From CBDCUI01 sp965223115 (GTDB lineage Bacteria > Pseudomonadota > Gammaproteobacteria > UBA4575): DNA of 64,000 nt. Positions 40,389-50,919 of this stretch are shown in pieces. The notes beneath the pieces were generated by a model. It had not been told where the DNA came from. It was given only the letters and a program-made list of their open reading frames with translations, and did no database searches. The position numbers and the translations under genes are program-made. Each line of letters starts with the position of its first letter. Position 1 is the stretch's first letter. The DNA lies in contig OZ244982.1 in assembly GCA_965223115.1 (NCBI GenBank), positions 62,001 to 126,000 of the forward strand, in the 5' to 3' direction.

Positions 40389-41717
40389 TTAGTTAGAGGT
40401 TGTTTGTAAGCGGTTTTCTATATAACTTTCATCGCGCAGCTGTCTTAGCCAAAGCTCCGTTTCTTCTTCAATTTTTCTTTGTCTTATTTGCTCTCTTGCT
40501 TCTTTGCGCATGGCTTCATGGGTATTATCATGTTTCCTGGTGTCAAGGACTTCTACAATATGCCACCCATATATACTCTGAAAAGGTTCGCTAAGTTTAT
40601 TGTGTTCAATAGTCTCTACTACTTCTTTAAATTTTGGTACAAAGTTAGTGGGTGAAGTCCAGTTAAGTTCTCCTCCATTCACTGCGCTACCAGGGTCATC
40701 AGAATATTCTTTTGCAAGCGCGCCAAAATCTTCGCCTCTTTTTATTCTTGATTTAAGTTCTGTTAATTTTATTTTTGCAGCATCATCATTTAGTAAGGCA
40801 TTGGTCCTGATTAGGATATGACGACATAGGACTTGATCTACCATAGTATTTCTAATTTCGCGTCTGTTTAGAACTTTAAATATATGATATCCAGCAGGAC
40901 TTTGTGCAATTTTACTTACATCACCTGGCTGCATTTGGTTAATTTGAGCTAAAAATGCCTTCGGCAGTTGAACTTTATTACGCCAGCCTAAATCACCGCC
41001 ATCAAGCGCATCCTGTGCATCAGAGGCTGTGATTGCTAGTTTTGCAAAGTTACTACCAGAGACTGCACGTTCGTAGACTAAAGCAGAGCGTTGTCTGGCT
41101 CTTGCAATTTGTTCTGGCTTTGGGTTTTCTGGTACTGCAATTAAAATGTGTGCAAGGTGATATTCGTATTCTTTTTGTAATAGGTCTTCATCAGATTTGA
41201 TAACTAGTTCTTCTATTTCACTATCTGATACCTGAATTGTTTCATCTATAGTACGTCTACGTAATTGCTCTAATATCATTTCATTACGTATTTGGTCTCG
41301 AAATGCTACATAGTCAATCCCTTGTTTAACTAGTGCGTCACGAAATTGCTCAGGTGTGAGGTTATTGCGTTTGGCTAAATTACGTACTGCTTGATCTAAA
41401 CTGAGGTCATCTATTTGTATGCCACGTCGTTCAGCAAGCTGTAGTTGCAAACGCTCTATTATTAGTTTTTGTAATACTTGTTCGATAAGTACATCTTGTG
41501 ATGGGAGTGCTTCAGGATTGCCTTGGAATTGCTGCACTAAAACCTGTATCCGTTGGTTTAGCTCACTTTCCATAATAACATCTTCTTCAACTACTGCTAC
41601 GATCCTGTCAAGTATCTTTGCGTTTGCAAGATTGAAGTAGCAGCACATTACTAATATAGATACAGCAATTGCCACATGGTAGGACTTGTGAAAAATTTTA
41701 ATACAAGTAATCATCAT
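40389..41717 (-). CDS. surA: Periplasmic chaperone and peptidyl-prolyl isomerase SurA
   Basis: About 442 residues. It has a signal peptide ending in LANA, then the SurA N domain with ILDRIVAVVEEDVIMESELN. Two parvulin domains follow (HLAHILIAVPENP and CRHILIRTNA as their starts, GGDLGWRNK and GGELNWTSP as their flaps), and then a C-terminal helix. It escorts beta-barrel proteins such as LptD to the outer membrane. The start is taken at ATG 41717, inside the end of lptD; ATGs at 41714, 41726 and 41729 are also possible. The gene overlaps lptD by about 20 bp, so translation is probably coupled. Confidence 0.95.
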   Translation of the reverse strand: MMITCIKIFHKSYHVAIAVSILVMCCYFNLANAKILDRIVAVVEEDVIMESELNQRIQVLVQQFQGNPEALPSQDVLIEQVLQKLIIERLQLQLAERRGIQIDDLSLDQAVRNLAKRNNLTPEQFRDALVKQGIDYVAFRDQIRNEMILEQLRRRTIDETIQVSDSEIEELVIKSDEDLLQKEYEYHLAHILIAVPENPKPEQIARARQRSALVYERAVSGSNFAKLAITASDAQDALDGGDLGWRNKVQLPKAFLAQINQMQPGDVSKIAQSPAGYHIFKVLNRREIRNTMVDQVLCRHILIRTNALLNDDAAKIKLTELKSRIKRGEDFGALAKEYSDDPGSAVNGGELNWTSPTNFVPKFKEVVETIEHNKLSEPFQSIYGWHIVEVLDTRKHDNTHEAMRKEAREQIRQRKIEEETELWLRQLRDESYIENRLQTTSN

Positions 41718-43944
41718 CTCTATCATCATATCCGCGTATGCCGCGTTCGAGCAATTCTCCAATTGGTGAACCTATTTGGCCCAAACCCTTTAAAACCAAC
41801 TGTATCTCGATACTGTTATTATAGTCTTTTTCCGTATTTTGATTGTATCGACGCCCAGCTAAGCGAAGCTTCCAGCAGCAGGTATCATATTCGATACCAG
41901 CAAGTAACTCTAAGTTTCGTTTTTCTTCTATATCATAGTTCCATCTTGCCACAGTTCGCCAGTGATCATTAATAGGTAAAACCATAGAAATATCGGATTG
42001 CTGTAAACTGCTGCGTTGGTTTGTTAATGGGTCGATAGGCTCAATGTCTCTACGACGATAGCGATAAGACATATTTAAAAGAAAATCGTTCTCTGATTGA
42101 TATTGTAATCGTAAAGAGTTTCTTTCTGTGTGATCGTCATGTGTGTCCCATAATGCTGAAGCTATAGCATCCCAACGATCATTCAAGCCAATTTTAAGTT
42201 CAGCGGCAACTTCAGAAGAATCTTCTCGCTCAGTGACATCACCTGGAAATGTTACTTTTCGGTCTCTAAAATAAAAAATACGGCCAATACTGGCACGTAG
42301 CTTTTCAGTACCATCCTCTAAATCCAATATGCGTGTAGTAAGTCCCAAGCTTAAGCGATCAGCGTCTCCTATTCGGTCATTACCACTAAAACGATTGTCG
42401 CGAAACAGTTGGTCAAAACCAAACTCATATTCTGCTGTATCAAATATTGGAATATCGTTTTGTTCGCGGAATGGAGTATGTAAATAATAAAGTCTTGGTT
42501 CTAGGGTTTGTATGGTATTTGGTTTTTTTAAATCTCTCTCAAATATTAAACCTGCATCCAAATGAGCACTGGGTAAACTACGTGATGGTTCATCATCCAA
42601 ATTATCTTTTCGATTTAAGTCGTATTCGGTATGCGTTAAGCGTACTCCTGGTCGGAAAAAATAGCCGGTACTTTCAAATGGGCGTTCCAGCTCTATACCA
42701 AGATGTAAACGGTTGCCATCTACCAAATCGTCATGTTCAAAACTTACCCATTCGTTTTCTGATCTGAAGTCTAGCCCACCTGGTAAACTAAAATAACTTC
42801 CATCTAGTTTTATTTGTGGCAAACGCTTATAGGGTTCATTTATATTTGGCAAGCTATCATCAACTATTTGAAAGCTTTGAGCACGTGCCAACATTTGCCA
42901 GTGTTGACCTATGTAATGTAAATCACCGCGTCGTTCAATATGTTGTGTACTGGCTAGACCCAGTGCATCACCTAAATCTTCAAAATAGTTATCATCTGAA
43001 ACTTTATTGTATAGAACGTCGAGTTGAATTTTAGGAGTAAAGAAGCTTTTATGTTGAACAGCTACTAAATAACGATCATCGTCAAATTCATGGTCGTCTA
43101 AATACTCAAGTCCAAGTTGCCCAACACTTTTTTTATTTAAATAGCGTAACCCACTATTCAATTGTAGACCGCGATCAGTTAATAGCTTTGGGGAAAGTAT
43201 AGCGTCACGATTTGGTGCAATGTTCCAGTACCAGGGTGTTTCAAGCTCGAAACCTGAGTCGCTGGAATTACCAATTGTTGGTGTTAGAAAGCCAGTCTTA
43301 CGACGATCATCGATAGGGAATCGAATCCAAGGCGTATAGAAAATAGGTACACCTTTGAATTTGACTATTACATTTTTGCCTATGCCATCGCCTGTATTTT
43401 TATCTAATTCAACTTCATCTGCAGATAGTTGCCATGAGTCATCACCTTCATCACAGGTTGTATATGTGGCATTTTCAAAACGCACATATTGTGGAGAACT
43501 GCGTTCAATTGATTCAGCAGAACCTCGTGCATGTAAAGGCTTATATTGATAGGTTGCAGATTTAGTCTTGGCGTAATCAGTATTAAGATGCAATTCGGCT
43601 TCTTGGCTATTAATGATTAGCTCACCGTCTTCAGCGCGAACGTTGCCGCTAGCGAATATTTTTTTATTTTTTTCATGATATTGAACTTCGTCAGCATTAA
43701 CGGTTTGGGGTCCGCGTATCATTTGTACTGTACCTTGTAAGGTGGCAATACCGTGCTCATCTCGTTTGGCAGAATCTGCGGTAAACTCTGCCGGTGTGTT
43801 GGGGTCTAATGGCTTAGATAGCTGTTCTTGATTGGGAGCAGGGTGGCTTTTGCATTGAGAATAGGGTTCTTCAGCAGCCAGAGCGGATAGGCACATTAAC
43901 CCAAATATTGGTACAAATAGCTTGGTTATAGGTTTTTTCAACAC
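41698..43944 (-). CDS. lptD: LPS-assembly outer-membrane protein LptD
   Basis: 748 residues with a signal peptide (cleavage near LAA). An N-terminal OstA-type jellyroll (about 55-200) carries EFTADSAKRDEHGIATLQGT and VNADEVQYHEKNKKIFASGN. A 26-strand-type beta barrel follows, containing GVPIFYTPWIRFPIDDRRKT. Cysteines in the N-terminal part and the CC pair in EYDTCCWKLRL near the C terminus match those that form the interdomain disulfides in E. coli. It inserts lipopolysaccharide into the outer leaflet together with LptE. It heads lptD-surA-pdxA. Confidence 0.96.
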   Translation of the reverse strand: MLKKPITKLFVPIFGLMCLSALAAEEPYSQCKSHPAPNQEQLSKPLDPNTPAEFTADSAKRDEHGIATLQGTVQMIRGPQTVNADEVQYHEKNKKIFASGNVRAEDGELIINSQEAELHLNTDYAKTKSATYQYKPLHARGSAESIERSSPQYVRFENATYTTCDEGDDSWQLSADEVELDKNTGDGIGKNVIVKFKGVPIFYTPWIRFPIDDRRKTGFLTPTIGNSSDSGFELETPWYWNIAPNRDAILSPKLLTDRGLQLNSGLRYLNKKSVGQLGLEYLDDHEFDDDRYLVAVQHKSFFTPKIQLDVLYNKVSDDNYFEDLGDALGLASTQHIERRGDLHYIGQHWQMLARAQSFQIVDDSLPNINEPYKRLPQIKLDGSYFSLPGGLDFRSENEWVSFEHDDLVDGNRLHLGIELERPFESTGYFFRPGVRLTHTEYDLNRKDNLDDEPSRSLPSAHLDAGLIFERDLKKPNTIQTLEPRLYYLHTPFREQNDIPIFDTAEYEFGFDQLFRDNRFSGNDRIGDADRLSLGLTTRILDLEDGTEKLRASIGRIFYFRDRKVTFPGDVTEREDSSEVAAELKIGLNDRWDAIASALWDTHDDHTERNSLRLQYQSENDFLLNMSYRYRRRDIEPIDPLTNQRSSLQQSDISMVLPINDHWRTVARWNYDIEEKRNLELLAGIEYDTCCWKLRLAGRRYNQNTEKDYNNSIEIQLVLKGLGQIGSPIGELLERGIRGYDDRDDDYLY

Positions 43945-44048
43945 AAATTAATGAGTAGAGTAGGCGTTATGGACGGATATTTGGATTTTTTAATTATTTT
44001 TCTTGATTATTCATCAGATATTTACATGTACTAGCTTAGGCAATTCCT

Positions 44049-45242
44049 GTGTCAGAATCTACCCACTATAACGCTAAACGATCAGGATCTCGCCAGATCT
44101 TTGCAAGTATTATTGCAATTGGTACGACTATTGTGCTTATAGCAATGTTGTTTTTGACACAAAAAGGGCCTGAAGCGAAATTGGAGGAGTTGCCGCCTTT
44201 GAAGGTGGTTTTAGCTGAGGTTAAACGACAAAATCTGGTTCCAAGAGAATCTTTAACGGGTCGTTTGCAGCCAATCAAAACAGCACAACTTAAATTTGAA
44301 GTTCAAGGCCGGATTAAACAACGTTTAGTGGAGCCAGGAGTTTTTGTTGAGTTAGGTCAGCCTTTGTTGCAACTTGATGATGGTGATTTACAAGATCAAT
44401 ATATACAAGCAAAATCACAATACCAAATAGAACAAGCTGGTATTCTGCGTGATTCACGTATGCTGAAATTAGCTAAGGATAATTTGGCATTACAACAAGC
44501 CGAGGTGCAGCGATTTGAGCGGCTAAATAATGATTCATTGATTTCTGCATCTCAGTTAGATGCTGCACGTCAACAGATGCTAACACTTGACTCTCAAGTA
44601 TCGGATTTAAACTATAAAGTTGAAACTTCTAAATCAAGATTGGCATTAAAAAAATCAGATCGAGATGTTGCACTAAGAAATCTAAAGCGTGCAACTTTAA
44701 CTGCACCTTTTGCAGGTTATGTAAATGAAGTAAATGTACAACTGGGAGATTATGTTACTGCTACAGAAATTGTTGCAAAGATTGTTGATACAAGTAAATT
44801 AGATCTACATCTTGATGTACGAGGTCAAGTTGTAGCAGCTTTGTCGCTTAATCAAAGTATCAGAATAAAAGTAGGATCAAAATTAATTAATGGAATATTG
44901 ATTGCTTTGCAACCAGATCCGGATCCATCTACTAATACACATGCATTAAGAATTCGTTTGTCTGGTGAAGACATTCAGTCTGGTATGCTGGCAAGTGCAG
45001 AGTTGCCACTTATGGAACAGCTTAATGTAATTATTATTCCTGTCTCTTCTGTAGCGACAAACGCGGGTGAAAGCTATGTATATATCTATAAAGAAGGTAG
45101 GCTAAGACGAGCCCTCATTGAGATCAGCCAGCGTGTCGGAGCAGAATATATAATTTCAAGTGGAGTTCAGTCTGGAGAAATGATCGTAGCACGAGATGTG
45201 GCAGGGCTTTCAGACGGGCAACAAGTTGTTACTGATCTTTAA
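44049..45242 (+). CDS. RND efflux periplasmic adaptor (HlyD/MFP family)
   Basis: 397 residues with an N-terminal membrane anchor (about 16-36). A lipoyl half-motif follows (TAQLKFEVQGRIKQRLVEPG), then a coiled-coil hairpin (about 115-190), the second lipoyl half (TAPFAGYVNEVNVQLGDYV) and a beta-barrel domain. It would link the inner-membrane RND pump encoded next to an outer-membrane channel. No TolC-type gene is adjacent. Start GTG 44049. There are 125 bp between it and the pump gene, but both are on the plus strand. Confidence 0.92.
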   Translation: MSESTHYNAKRSGSRQIFASIIAIGTTIVLIAMLFLTQKGPEAKLEELPPLKVVLAEVKRQNLVPRESLTGRLQPIKTAQLKFEVQGRIKQRLVEPGVFVELGQPLLQLDDGDLQDQYIQAKSQYQIEQAGILRDSRMLKLAKDNLALQQAEVQRFERLNNDSLISASQLDAARQQMLTLDSQVSDLNYKVETSKSRLALKKSDRDVALRNLKRATLTAPFAGYVNEVNVQLGDYVTATEIVAKIVDTSKLDLHLDVRGQVVAALSLNQSIRIKVGSKLINGILIALQPDPDPSTNTHALRIRLSGEDIQSGMLASAELPLMEQLNVIIIPVSSVATNAGESYVYIYKEGRLRRALIEISQRVGAEYIISSGVQSGEMIVARDVAGLSDGQQVVTDL

Positions 45243-45367
45243 TGTTATATAAATGTAGTAACGTTGAATTCAATAGTATGTTCCATCATCTTAATACTAA
45301 TTTTTCCAGCTAATCAGTAAGCTTATTTATTAAGTATACGATGAGTTAGAGTGCTGAGGGTTTTTGT

Positions 45368-48300
45368 ATGGGGATAATAAATATTTCGATCAAGAATCCT
45401 CTTATAGTAAATCTTTTCCTAGTTCTAGTTATTGTGGCAGGTGTCATTTCTTGGCGTAGCATGCCACAAGAAATGTTTCCTGTGGTTGAAATAGACAAGG
45501 TGCGTATTAATACAGAGTTTGAAGGTGCGCCCCCCGAAGAAGTTGAATCACAAGTAACTATTCCTATAGAAGATGAGCTGGATATACTCGCGGATATTGA
45601 TGTAGTTACATCAGAGAGTAATGAAGGCTTATCCAAAATTGTAATTAAGTTAAAACCAGATACGGACATCGATGAATTTGTACGAGATTTGCGTTCTACT
45701 GTCGATGCAATTACAGATTTACCTGAGGAGTCTGAGAGACCAGAGGTTACGCGTTTAAAAACACGTTTCCCTGTGATTAGTTTAAGTGTTTATGGTGATG
45801 TGACATTGGGTACCTTGATCGAAACAGCTAAAGATATTAAGACACGTTTACAACAGATTGATGGTATTGCCAGCGTCAGTATTGCGGGTGACCGTGAATG
45901 GGAGCTATGGGTTGTTGTGGACCCATACGTAATGTCAGCCCGTAATGTTTCTTTATCCATGATTACATCTGCATTGCAAAATAATCTTAGAGATTTGCCT
46001 GGAGGTTCGCTTAAAGCCTCTGAGGGCGATATTTTGTTGCGTGGTAAAGGTGTGGCACCAGATATCGATGCAACGGAGAGAATAGTATTGCGCAGTAATG
46101 CTAGTGGGGGGCAACTTGTGTTAGGCGAAGTCGCTGATGTTAAGTTGCGATTAGAAGAAACTAAGACACTAGGTCGCTTCAATAGCAAACCATCTGTGAA
46201 TCTTACGGTTACAAAAACTGCAAAAGCTTCAACTATTGATGTTTCGCAATCCGTGCGTGAACTTGCTGCAGAGATAAAGCAAGATTTACCTGTGGGTATT
46301 GAAATCGGATTATTTAGTGATTTGTCTAAGTATGTAAAAACACGGCTAGAGACTTTAAAATCTTCTGGGGCAGTTGGATTGTGCTTAGTATTACTTTCTC
46401 TTTATTTATTTTTAAATTTTCGAGTAGCCCTGATTACAGCATTAGGCATCCCAGTTTCTTTTTTAGTTGCAGTAATCATTATTCATTATCTCGGTTACAC
46501 CATAAATATGGTGTCTATGTTCGCATTTTTAATTGCATTGGGCATGATTGTAGATGACGCAATTATTGTGACTGAAAATGTATATAGACATATGGAAGAA
46601 GGCATGCCAGCTGAATCTGCAGCTCAGAGAGGGGCTAATGAAGTGTTTTGGCCAGTAATGGCATCGACATCGACTACCATTGCAGCGTTTTTGCCTATGT
46701 TTGGTGTGTCTGGAACTTTAGGTTTGTTTATACAGGTTATTCCTGTAGTTGTGACTGCTTCATTAATTGGGTCTTTGCTTGAGGCATTTATTGTATTGCC
46801 ATCACATTCTGCAGAGATGTTGCATGTTGCCAAAAAGAAAAAACGCAATTGGATAAATTGGCGTTATTTTTTAGAGAAATATATTGCCACAATAGAATTT
46901 TCTCTGCGCAATCGTTATTTTATTTCAATAGCAACTATTGGTGCATTATGTGTAGTACTCGTCTTTTCTTATACAAGAATGCCATATAACCAATTTGGTG
47001 ATGTTGAAATTGGTCAGTTTCTTGTCAATGTCGAAGCTCCGAGCACATATAGTATAGATGATACAACTGAGCTTGCTATCGATATAGAAAAACGTATGAA
47101 TAAAGTTTTTAAGCAAAATGAACTGGATACATTGCTCACAAATGTAGGCGTGACGTTAATTGATTTTAATCGCTTCAAACTAGGTAGTAATTACATTCAA
47201 TACGTCGTAGATCTAAACAAACCGAAACCTGAAGGATTTATAGAGACTTTCGTAAGCCCACTTATTAACTTGCGCTTTGAATCACGCGGCATACGTGAAC
47301 GTAGCACTGAGAAAATCATCGACGAGATACGTGCAAGTGTTGCAACAGTTCCGGGTATACAAAGATTCTCTATTTTACGTCCACAAGGCGGGCCTGCAGG
47401 TTCTGATATTGAGGTTGGGATCGTTGGTAAAAATACAGATACGTTACTTTCTTTATCTGGGGAGGTAGTTACATTTTTACGACGTATACCTGGTGTGAAT
47501 GATGTACGTCAAGATTTAGAGCCTGGCAAATTGGAATATCAATACACAATTAACGAGCGAGGTCGTGAGCTTGGCCTAACACAAGCCCAAATCAGTGATG
47601 CGGTGCGCACTGGGTATTTAGGTTTAGAAGTAATGCAGGTTAATTGGCAGACGGATCGATATCCTGTGCGAGTGATTTATCCAGATTCGATACGTAAAGA
47701 TGGTTCTGGCTTAAAGCGTTTACCAATCACATTAGATGATGGTGGTACCGTTTATCTCGGAGAGATAGCAAATGTTGAATTAGGGCGTGGCTTGGGAGCT
47801 GTACAAAGAAGAAATTCACAGCGTTTATCTTTAATCACTGCTGAAGTGGATAAAAATATAATTACCCCTATCGAAGTTAGTGAGTTAATTGATGAAGAGT
47901 TCTCAAGCTTAAGTAAAAAGCATCATGGTTACTCATTGCTGCACCTGGGTGAGAAGAAAGAATCACGAGATTCTTTCAATGACATTGGGAACATGTTGAT
48001 TATAGCACTTGCGGTGATATTTTTTATATTAGCAGCGCTATTCAAATCTATTTTAGATCCACTAGTCATTATGTTTGCAATACCCTTTGCAATTGTTGGA
48101 GTCATCATCGGTCATCTTATTTTTGGTTATAATTTACAGTTTTTATCTATGATTGGTTTTTTAGCACTTACAGGTATTGTTGTGAATGATTCTTTGATCT
48201 TGATTGACTTTGCAAAAAAGCGACGCGCACAAGGAGAAAGTTGTTTTGATGCTTTAGTAGATGCAGGTCGAGTAAGAATTCGGCCCATATTGCTTACGAC

Positions 48301-48511
48301 AGTCACGACGTTTTTAGGGATATCGCCATTAATCTTTTTCGCTACAGGGCAAACTGCATTTTTATCCCCTATGGCAGTGAGTTTAGGTTTTGGTTTGATA
48401 TTTGCAACTGTATTAATTCTAGTAGTTTTACCTTGTTTCTATCTGATTGCAGATGATATGAGAAATTATGTTTTCACTAGATTTCATGTTTCACATACAG
48501 ATATTGCCTAA
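45368..48511 (+). CDS. RND-family efflux transporter (AcrB/HAE1-like)
   Basis: 1047 residues with the classic RND plan: TM1 at about 10-30, a large periplasmic loop, TM2-6, a second periplasmic loop and TM8-12. The proton-relay aspartates are visible in IALGMIVDDAIIVTENVYRH (TM4), and LALTGIVVNDSLILIDFAKK marks the second half. It sits in the inner membrane and is driven by the proton gradient. Substrates (drugs, detergents, lipids or metals) cannot be told from sequence; the lack of His/Met-rich periplasmic patches argues against a CusA-type metal pump. Confidence 0.93.
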   Translation: MGIINISIKNPLIVNLFLVLVIVAGVISWRSMPQEMFPVVEIDKVRINTEFEGAPPEEVESQVTIPIEDELDILADIDVVTSESNEGLSKIVIKLKPDTDIDEFVRDLRSTVDAITDLPEESERPEVTRLKTRFPVISLSVYGDVTLGTLIETAKDIKTRLQQIDGIASVSIAGDREWELWVVVDPYVMSARNVSLSMITSALQNNLRDLPGGSLKASEGDILLRGKGVAPDIDATERIVLRSNASGGQLVLGEVADVKLRLEETKTLGRFNSKPSVNLTVTKTAKASTIDVSQSVRELAAEIKQDLPVGIEIGLFSDLSKYVKTRLETLKSSGAVGLCLVLLSLYLFLNFRVALITALGIPVSFLVAVIIIHYLGYTINMVSMFAFLIALGMIVDDAIIVTENVYRHMEEGMPAESAAQRGANEVFWPVMASTSTTIAAFLPMFGVSGTLGLFIQVIPVVVTASLIGSLLEAFIVLPSHSAEMLHVAKKKKRNWINWRYFLEKYIATIEFSLRNRYFISIATIGALCVVLVFSYTRMPYNQFGDVEIGQFLVNVEAPSTYSIDDTTELAIDIEKRMNKVFKQNELDTLLTNVGVTLIDFNRFKLGSNYIQYVVDLNKPKPEGFIETFVSPLINLRFESRGIRERSTEKIIDEIRASVATVPGIQRFSILRPQGGPAGSDIEVGIVGKNTDTLLSLSGEVVTFLRRIPGVNDVRQDLEPGKLEYQYTINERGRELGLTQAQISDAVRTGYLGLEVMQVNWQTDRYPVRVIYPDSIRKDGSGLKRLPITLDDGGTVYLGEIANVELGRGLGAVQRRNSQRLSLITAEVDKNIITPIEVSELIDEEFSSLSKKHHGYSLLHLGEKKESRDSFNDIGNMLIIALAVIFFILAALFKSILDPLVIMFAIPFAIVGVIIGHLIFGYNLQFLSMIGFLALTGIVVNDSLILIDFAKKRRAQGESCFDALVDAGRVRIRPILLTTVTTFLGISPLIFFATGQTAFLSPMAVSLGFGLIFATVLILVVLPCFYLIADDMRNYVFTRFHVSHTDIA

Positions 48512-48560
48512 ATTTAGAGTTTACTTTAATACCATTTTCTATAATTTAAGTTTTATTTTA

Positions 48561-48593
48561 TTTAAAAAAATATTCGCTTTAATGCTAAAGCGA
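48561..48593 (-). terminator. Intrinsic terminator of hppA
   Basis: TCGCTTTA (48574-48581) pairs with TAAAGCGA (48586-48593) around loop ATGC. Read on the minus strand it is followed by ATA and then seven T (the A-run at 48564-48570). It begins 25 bp after the hppA stop. On the plus side only a short T-run follows, so it is a poorer end for the RND gene. Confidence 0.8.
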
Positions 48594-48617
48594 GCATTTT
48601 AAACAGAATAGAAATTT

Positions 48618-50624
48618 TTAAAGTAATGGCGCAATGACGAGGCTTACGATTGCCATTACATTAATTAAGATATTCATAGAAGGTCCCGAGGTGTCTTTAA
48701 ATGGATCACCCACAGTGTCACCAACTACAGCGGCTTTGTGAACATCAGATCCTTTGCCACCAAGATTACCTTTTTCTACATATTTTTTTGCATTGTCCCA
48801 AGCCCCGCCAGCATTAGCCATCATCAATGCTAGCAATACACAACCCAATAGGGCTCCACCTAACATGCCACCTAAAGTTTCTGCGCCAAAGCCGAAACCA
48901 ACCACGACAGGTGCAATTACAGCCAATAGCCCTGGTGGCACCATGCGTTTTAGTGCTGCTGTGGTAGCAATATCGACACAACGTACCGTGTCTGGCTTTG
49001 CCTTGCCTTCTAGCAATCCAGGGATTTCTTTGAACTGCCGGCGAATTTCTTTAATCATATCGAAGGCTGCGTCACCTACTGCAGTCATCGTCATCGAAGC
49101 TACTATAAATGGAAAAATACCACCAATGAATAATCCAATAAGTACCATGGGATTACTTAAATCCAAAATAATTGCTGTTTCACTATGATGGCTGACTTCT
49201 GCTAAGAATGCCGTAATAATTGCCAGCGCGGCTAAGGCAGCAGCCCCGATTGCAAATCCTTTACCAATAGCAGCAGTAGTGTTTCCTACCTCGTCAAGTT
49301 CATCTGTAATTTTACGGACGTCTTCGCCAAGCTCCGCCATTTCGGCAATACCACCAGCGTTATCTGCTACGGGGCCATAGGCATCGATTGCCATAGTGAT
49401 GCCTACTGTGGCTAGCATTCCAACTGCGGCAATACCAACTCCGTATAAACTGGCGAATTGGTTTGCAAAGAAAATGATAGCTGCAATACTGAGTACGGGT
49501 ACGACTACAGATTGCATTCCGGTGGCTAAACCGGAAATCATTACCGTAGCTGGTCCAGTTTCACCACCACTGGCTATTTTACGTACGGGGCTACCCCCCG
49601 TGTAATACTCAGTAACCAAGCCAATGATAATTCCACCTACCGCACCTGCTAATACAGATATCCATATCCCTGTACTTAAATTAAGCATATTAATTACAAA
49701 ATAAGCAGCAATGATAAAAATTACAGCTGCAGAGAAAGTGCCTATACGTAGTGCTGTGGCAGGTGATTTGCTTGCAGAGAGTTTGACTAAAAGTATGCCT
49801 AAAATTGAACACACAATACCAGTAGAGGCTAAACCTAAAGGTAAAAACATTAGCGTTTGTTTGTCGCCCAATTGTTCAATGATAGCAGGTGAAAGAGTTG
49901 CAGCAATTGCAATCGTGGCAATTATCGAGCCACAGTACGATTCAAAGATATCCGAACCCATGCCAGCAACATCGCCAACGTTGTCACCTACATTGTCTGC
50001 GATTACCCCTGGATTACGTGGGTCGTCTTCAGGGATTCCAGCTTCAACTTTGCCCACTAAGTCAGCACCAACATCGGCACTCTTAGTGTAAATGCCACCC
50101 CCTACACGAGAAAAAAGAGCAACCGTAGAAGCTCCCATGCCAAACCCATGTATAACATTTGCGGTTGCAGGGTCACGGCCAAATAATAGATACAAGGTTC
50201 CTAGTCCGAGTAAGCCCATGGCGGCAACTGTGAGACCCATTATCGAACCTCCGAAGAAAGCCACGTTTAATGCTGCATCGGCTCCTTTTTCATGTGCGGC
50301 TACTGTAGTACGAACATTAGCCCGTGTCGCAGTATACATACCAATATAACCTGCAGCGGATGAACAAAGAGCACCTACTATGAAGGCTATAGCAGTGTTT
50401 TGGCCTAAATCTGAGATCCAGATAGCAGCTACTACAAGGGCTGCAAATATGAACAAGATTGTGTATTCACGTCGCATAAAGGTCATTGCACCGACATGAA
50501 TTGCATCCGAGATTTCGACTACTTTGCCTGTACCTTGTGAGTAGCGTAGTACAAATTGATAAATTATGAATGCAGCAATTAGACCCAGTACGCCTAAAAC
50601 GACTGGTAAGTGGTGAATAGTCAT
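48618..50624 (-). CDS. hppA: Membrane-bound ion-pumping pyrophosphatase
   Basis: 668 residues with about 16 membrane helices. It couples PPi hydrolysis to H+ or Na+ transport across the inner membrane. The active-site loops are DVGADLVGKVEAGIPEDDPR plus DNVGDNVGDVAGMG, and AWDNAKKYVE with DTVGDPFKDTSGPS. The motif GNTTAAIGKG has Ala where K+-independent enzymes have Lys, so a K+-dependent enzyme is predicted. H+ versus Na+ specificity was not resolved. The start ATG has AGGGAGA at good spacing. It is a single-gene unit ended by the terminator at 48561. Confidence 0.96.
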   Translation of the reverse strand: MTIHHLPVVLGVLGLIAAFIIYQFVLRYSQGTGKVVEISDAIHVGAMTFMRREYTILFIFAALVVAAIWISDLGQNTAIAFIVGALCSSAAGYIGMYTATRANVRTTVAAHEKGADAALNVAFFGGSIMGLTVAAMGLLGLGTLYLLFGRDPATANVIHGFGMGASTVALFSRVGGGIYTKSADVGADLVGKVEAGIPEDDPRNPGVIADNVGDNVGDVAGMGSDIFESYCGSIIATIAIAATLSPAIIEQLGDKQTLMFLPLGLASTGIVCSILGILLVKLSASKSPATALRIGTFSAAVIFIIAAYFVINMLNLSTGIWISVLAGAVGGIIIGLVTEYYTGGSPVRKIASGGETGPATVMISGLATGMQSVVVPVLSIAAIIFFANQFASLYGVGIAAVGMLATVGITMAIDAYGPVADNAGGIAEMAELGEDVRKITDELDEVGNTTAAIGKGFAIGAAALAALAIITAFLAEVSHHSETAIILDLSNPMVLIGLFIGGIFPFIVASMTMTAVGDAAFDMIKEIRRQFKEIPGLLEGKAKPDTVRCVDIATTAALKRMVPPGLLAVIAPVVVGFGFGAETLGGMLGGALLGCVLLALMMANAGGAWDNAKKYVEKGNLGGKGSDVHKAAVVGDTVGDPFKDTSGPSMNILINVMAIVSLVIAPLL

Positions 50625-50919
50625 GAACTTTCTCCCTAAGTGATCACTAATATAGTTATTTTTATATTTATTAAGCAGTAGCTTCCGTTATGTAAGGCAC
50701 TCACACACTTATAGCTATAGAAATCATTAGCATTTGATACTAAATGTATCTAAGTCAAAGATTACACGCCTGATTATATAGGCTATAAGGCTTTGGCTCT
50801 ATTGAATAATTAATACAAGTAGAAATAGCAATCGGCTAGAATAGCAAATAAACACGAGTTTTCTAATGGTTATTTGTATAATATTCAATCGGTTTGTAAA
50901 TCTTAGTTCTTAGTCTAAA
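50625..50919. other. Divergent promoter region between hppA and mrdA
   Basis: 295 AT-rich bases that must carry the promoters of both hppA (minus) and the mrdA cell-wall cluster (plus). No strong -35/-10 pair or operator palindrome stood out; a small inverted repeat (GCCTGATTATATAGGC) sits near 50770. No gene or RNA was seen. Confidence 0.45.

Noticed and set aside
48754..50349. Several plus-strand open frames within hppA
   Set aside because: They are antisense shadows of a 668-residue conserved pump, with low-complexity translations and no start signals.
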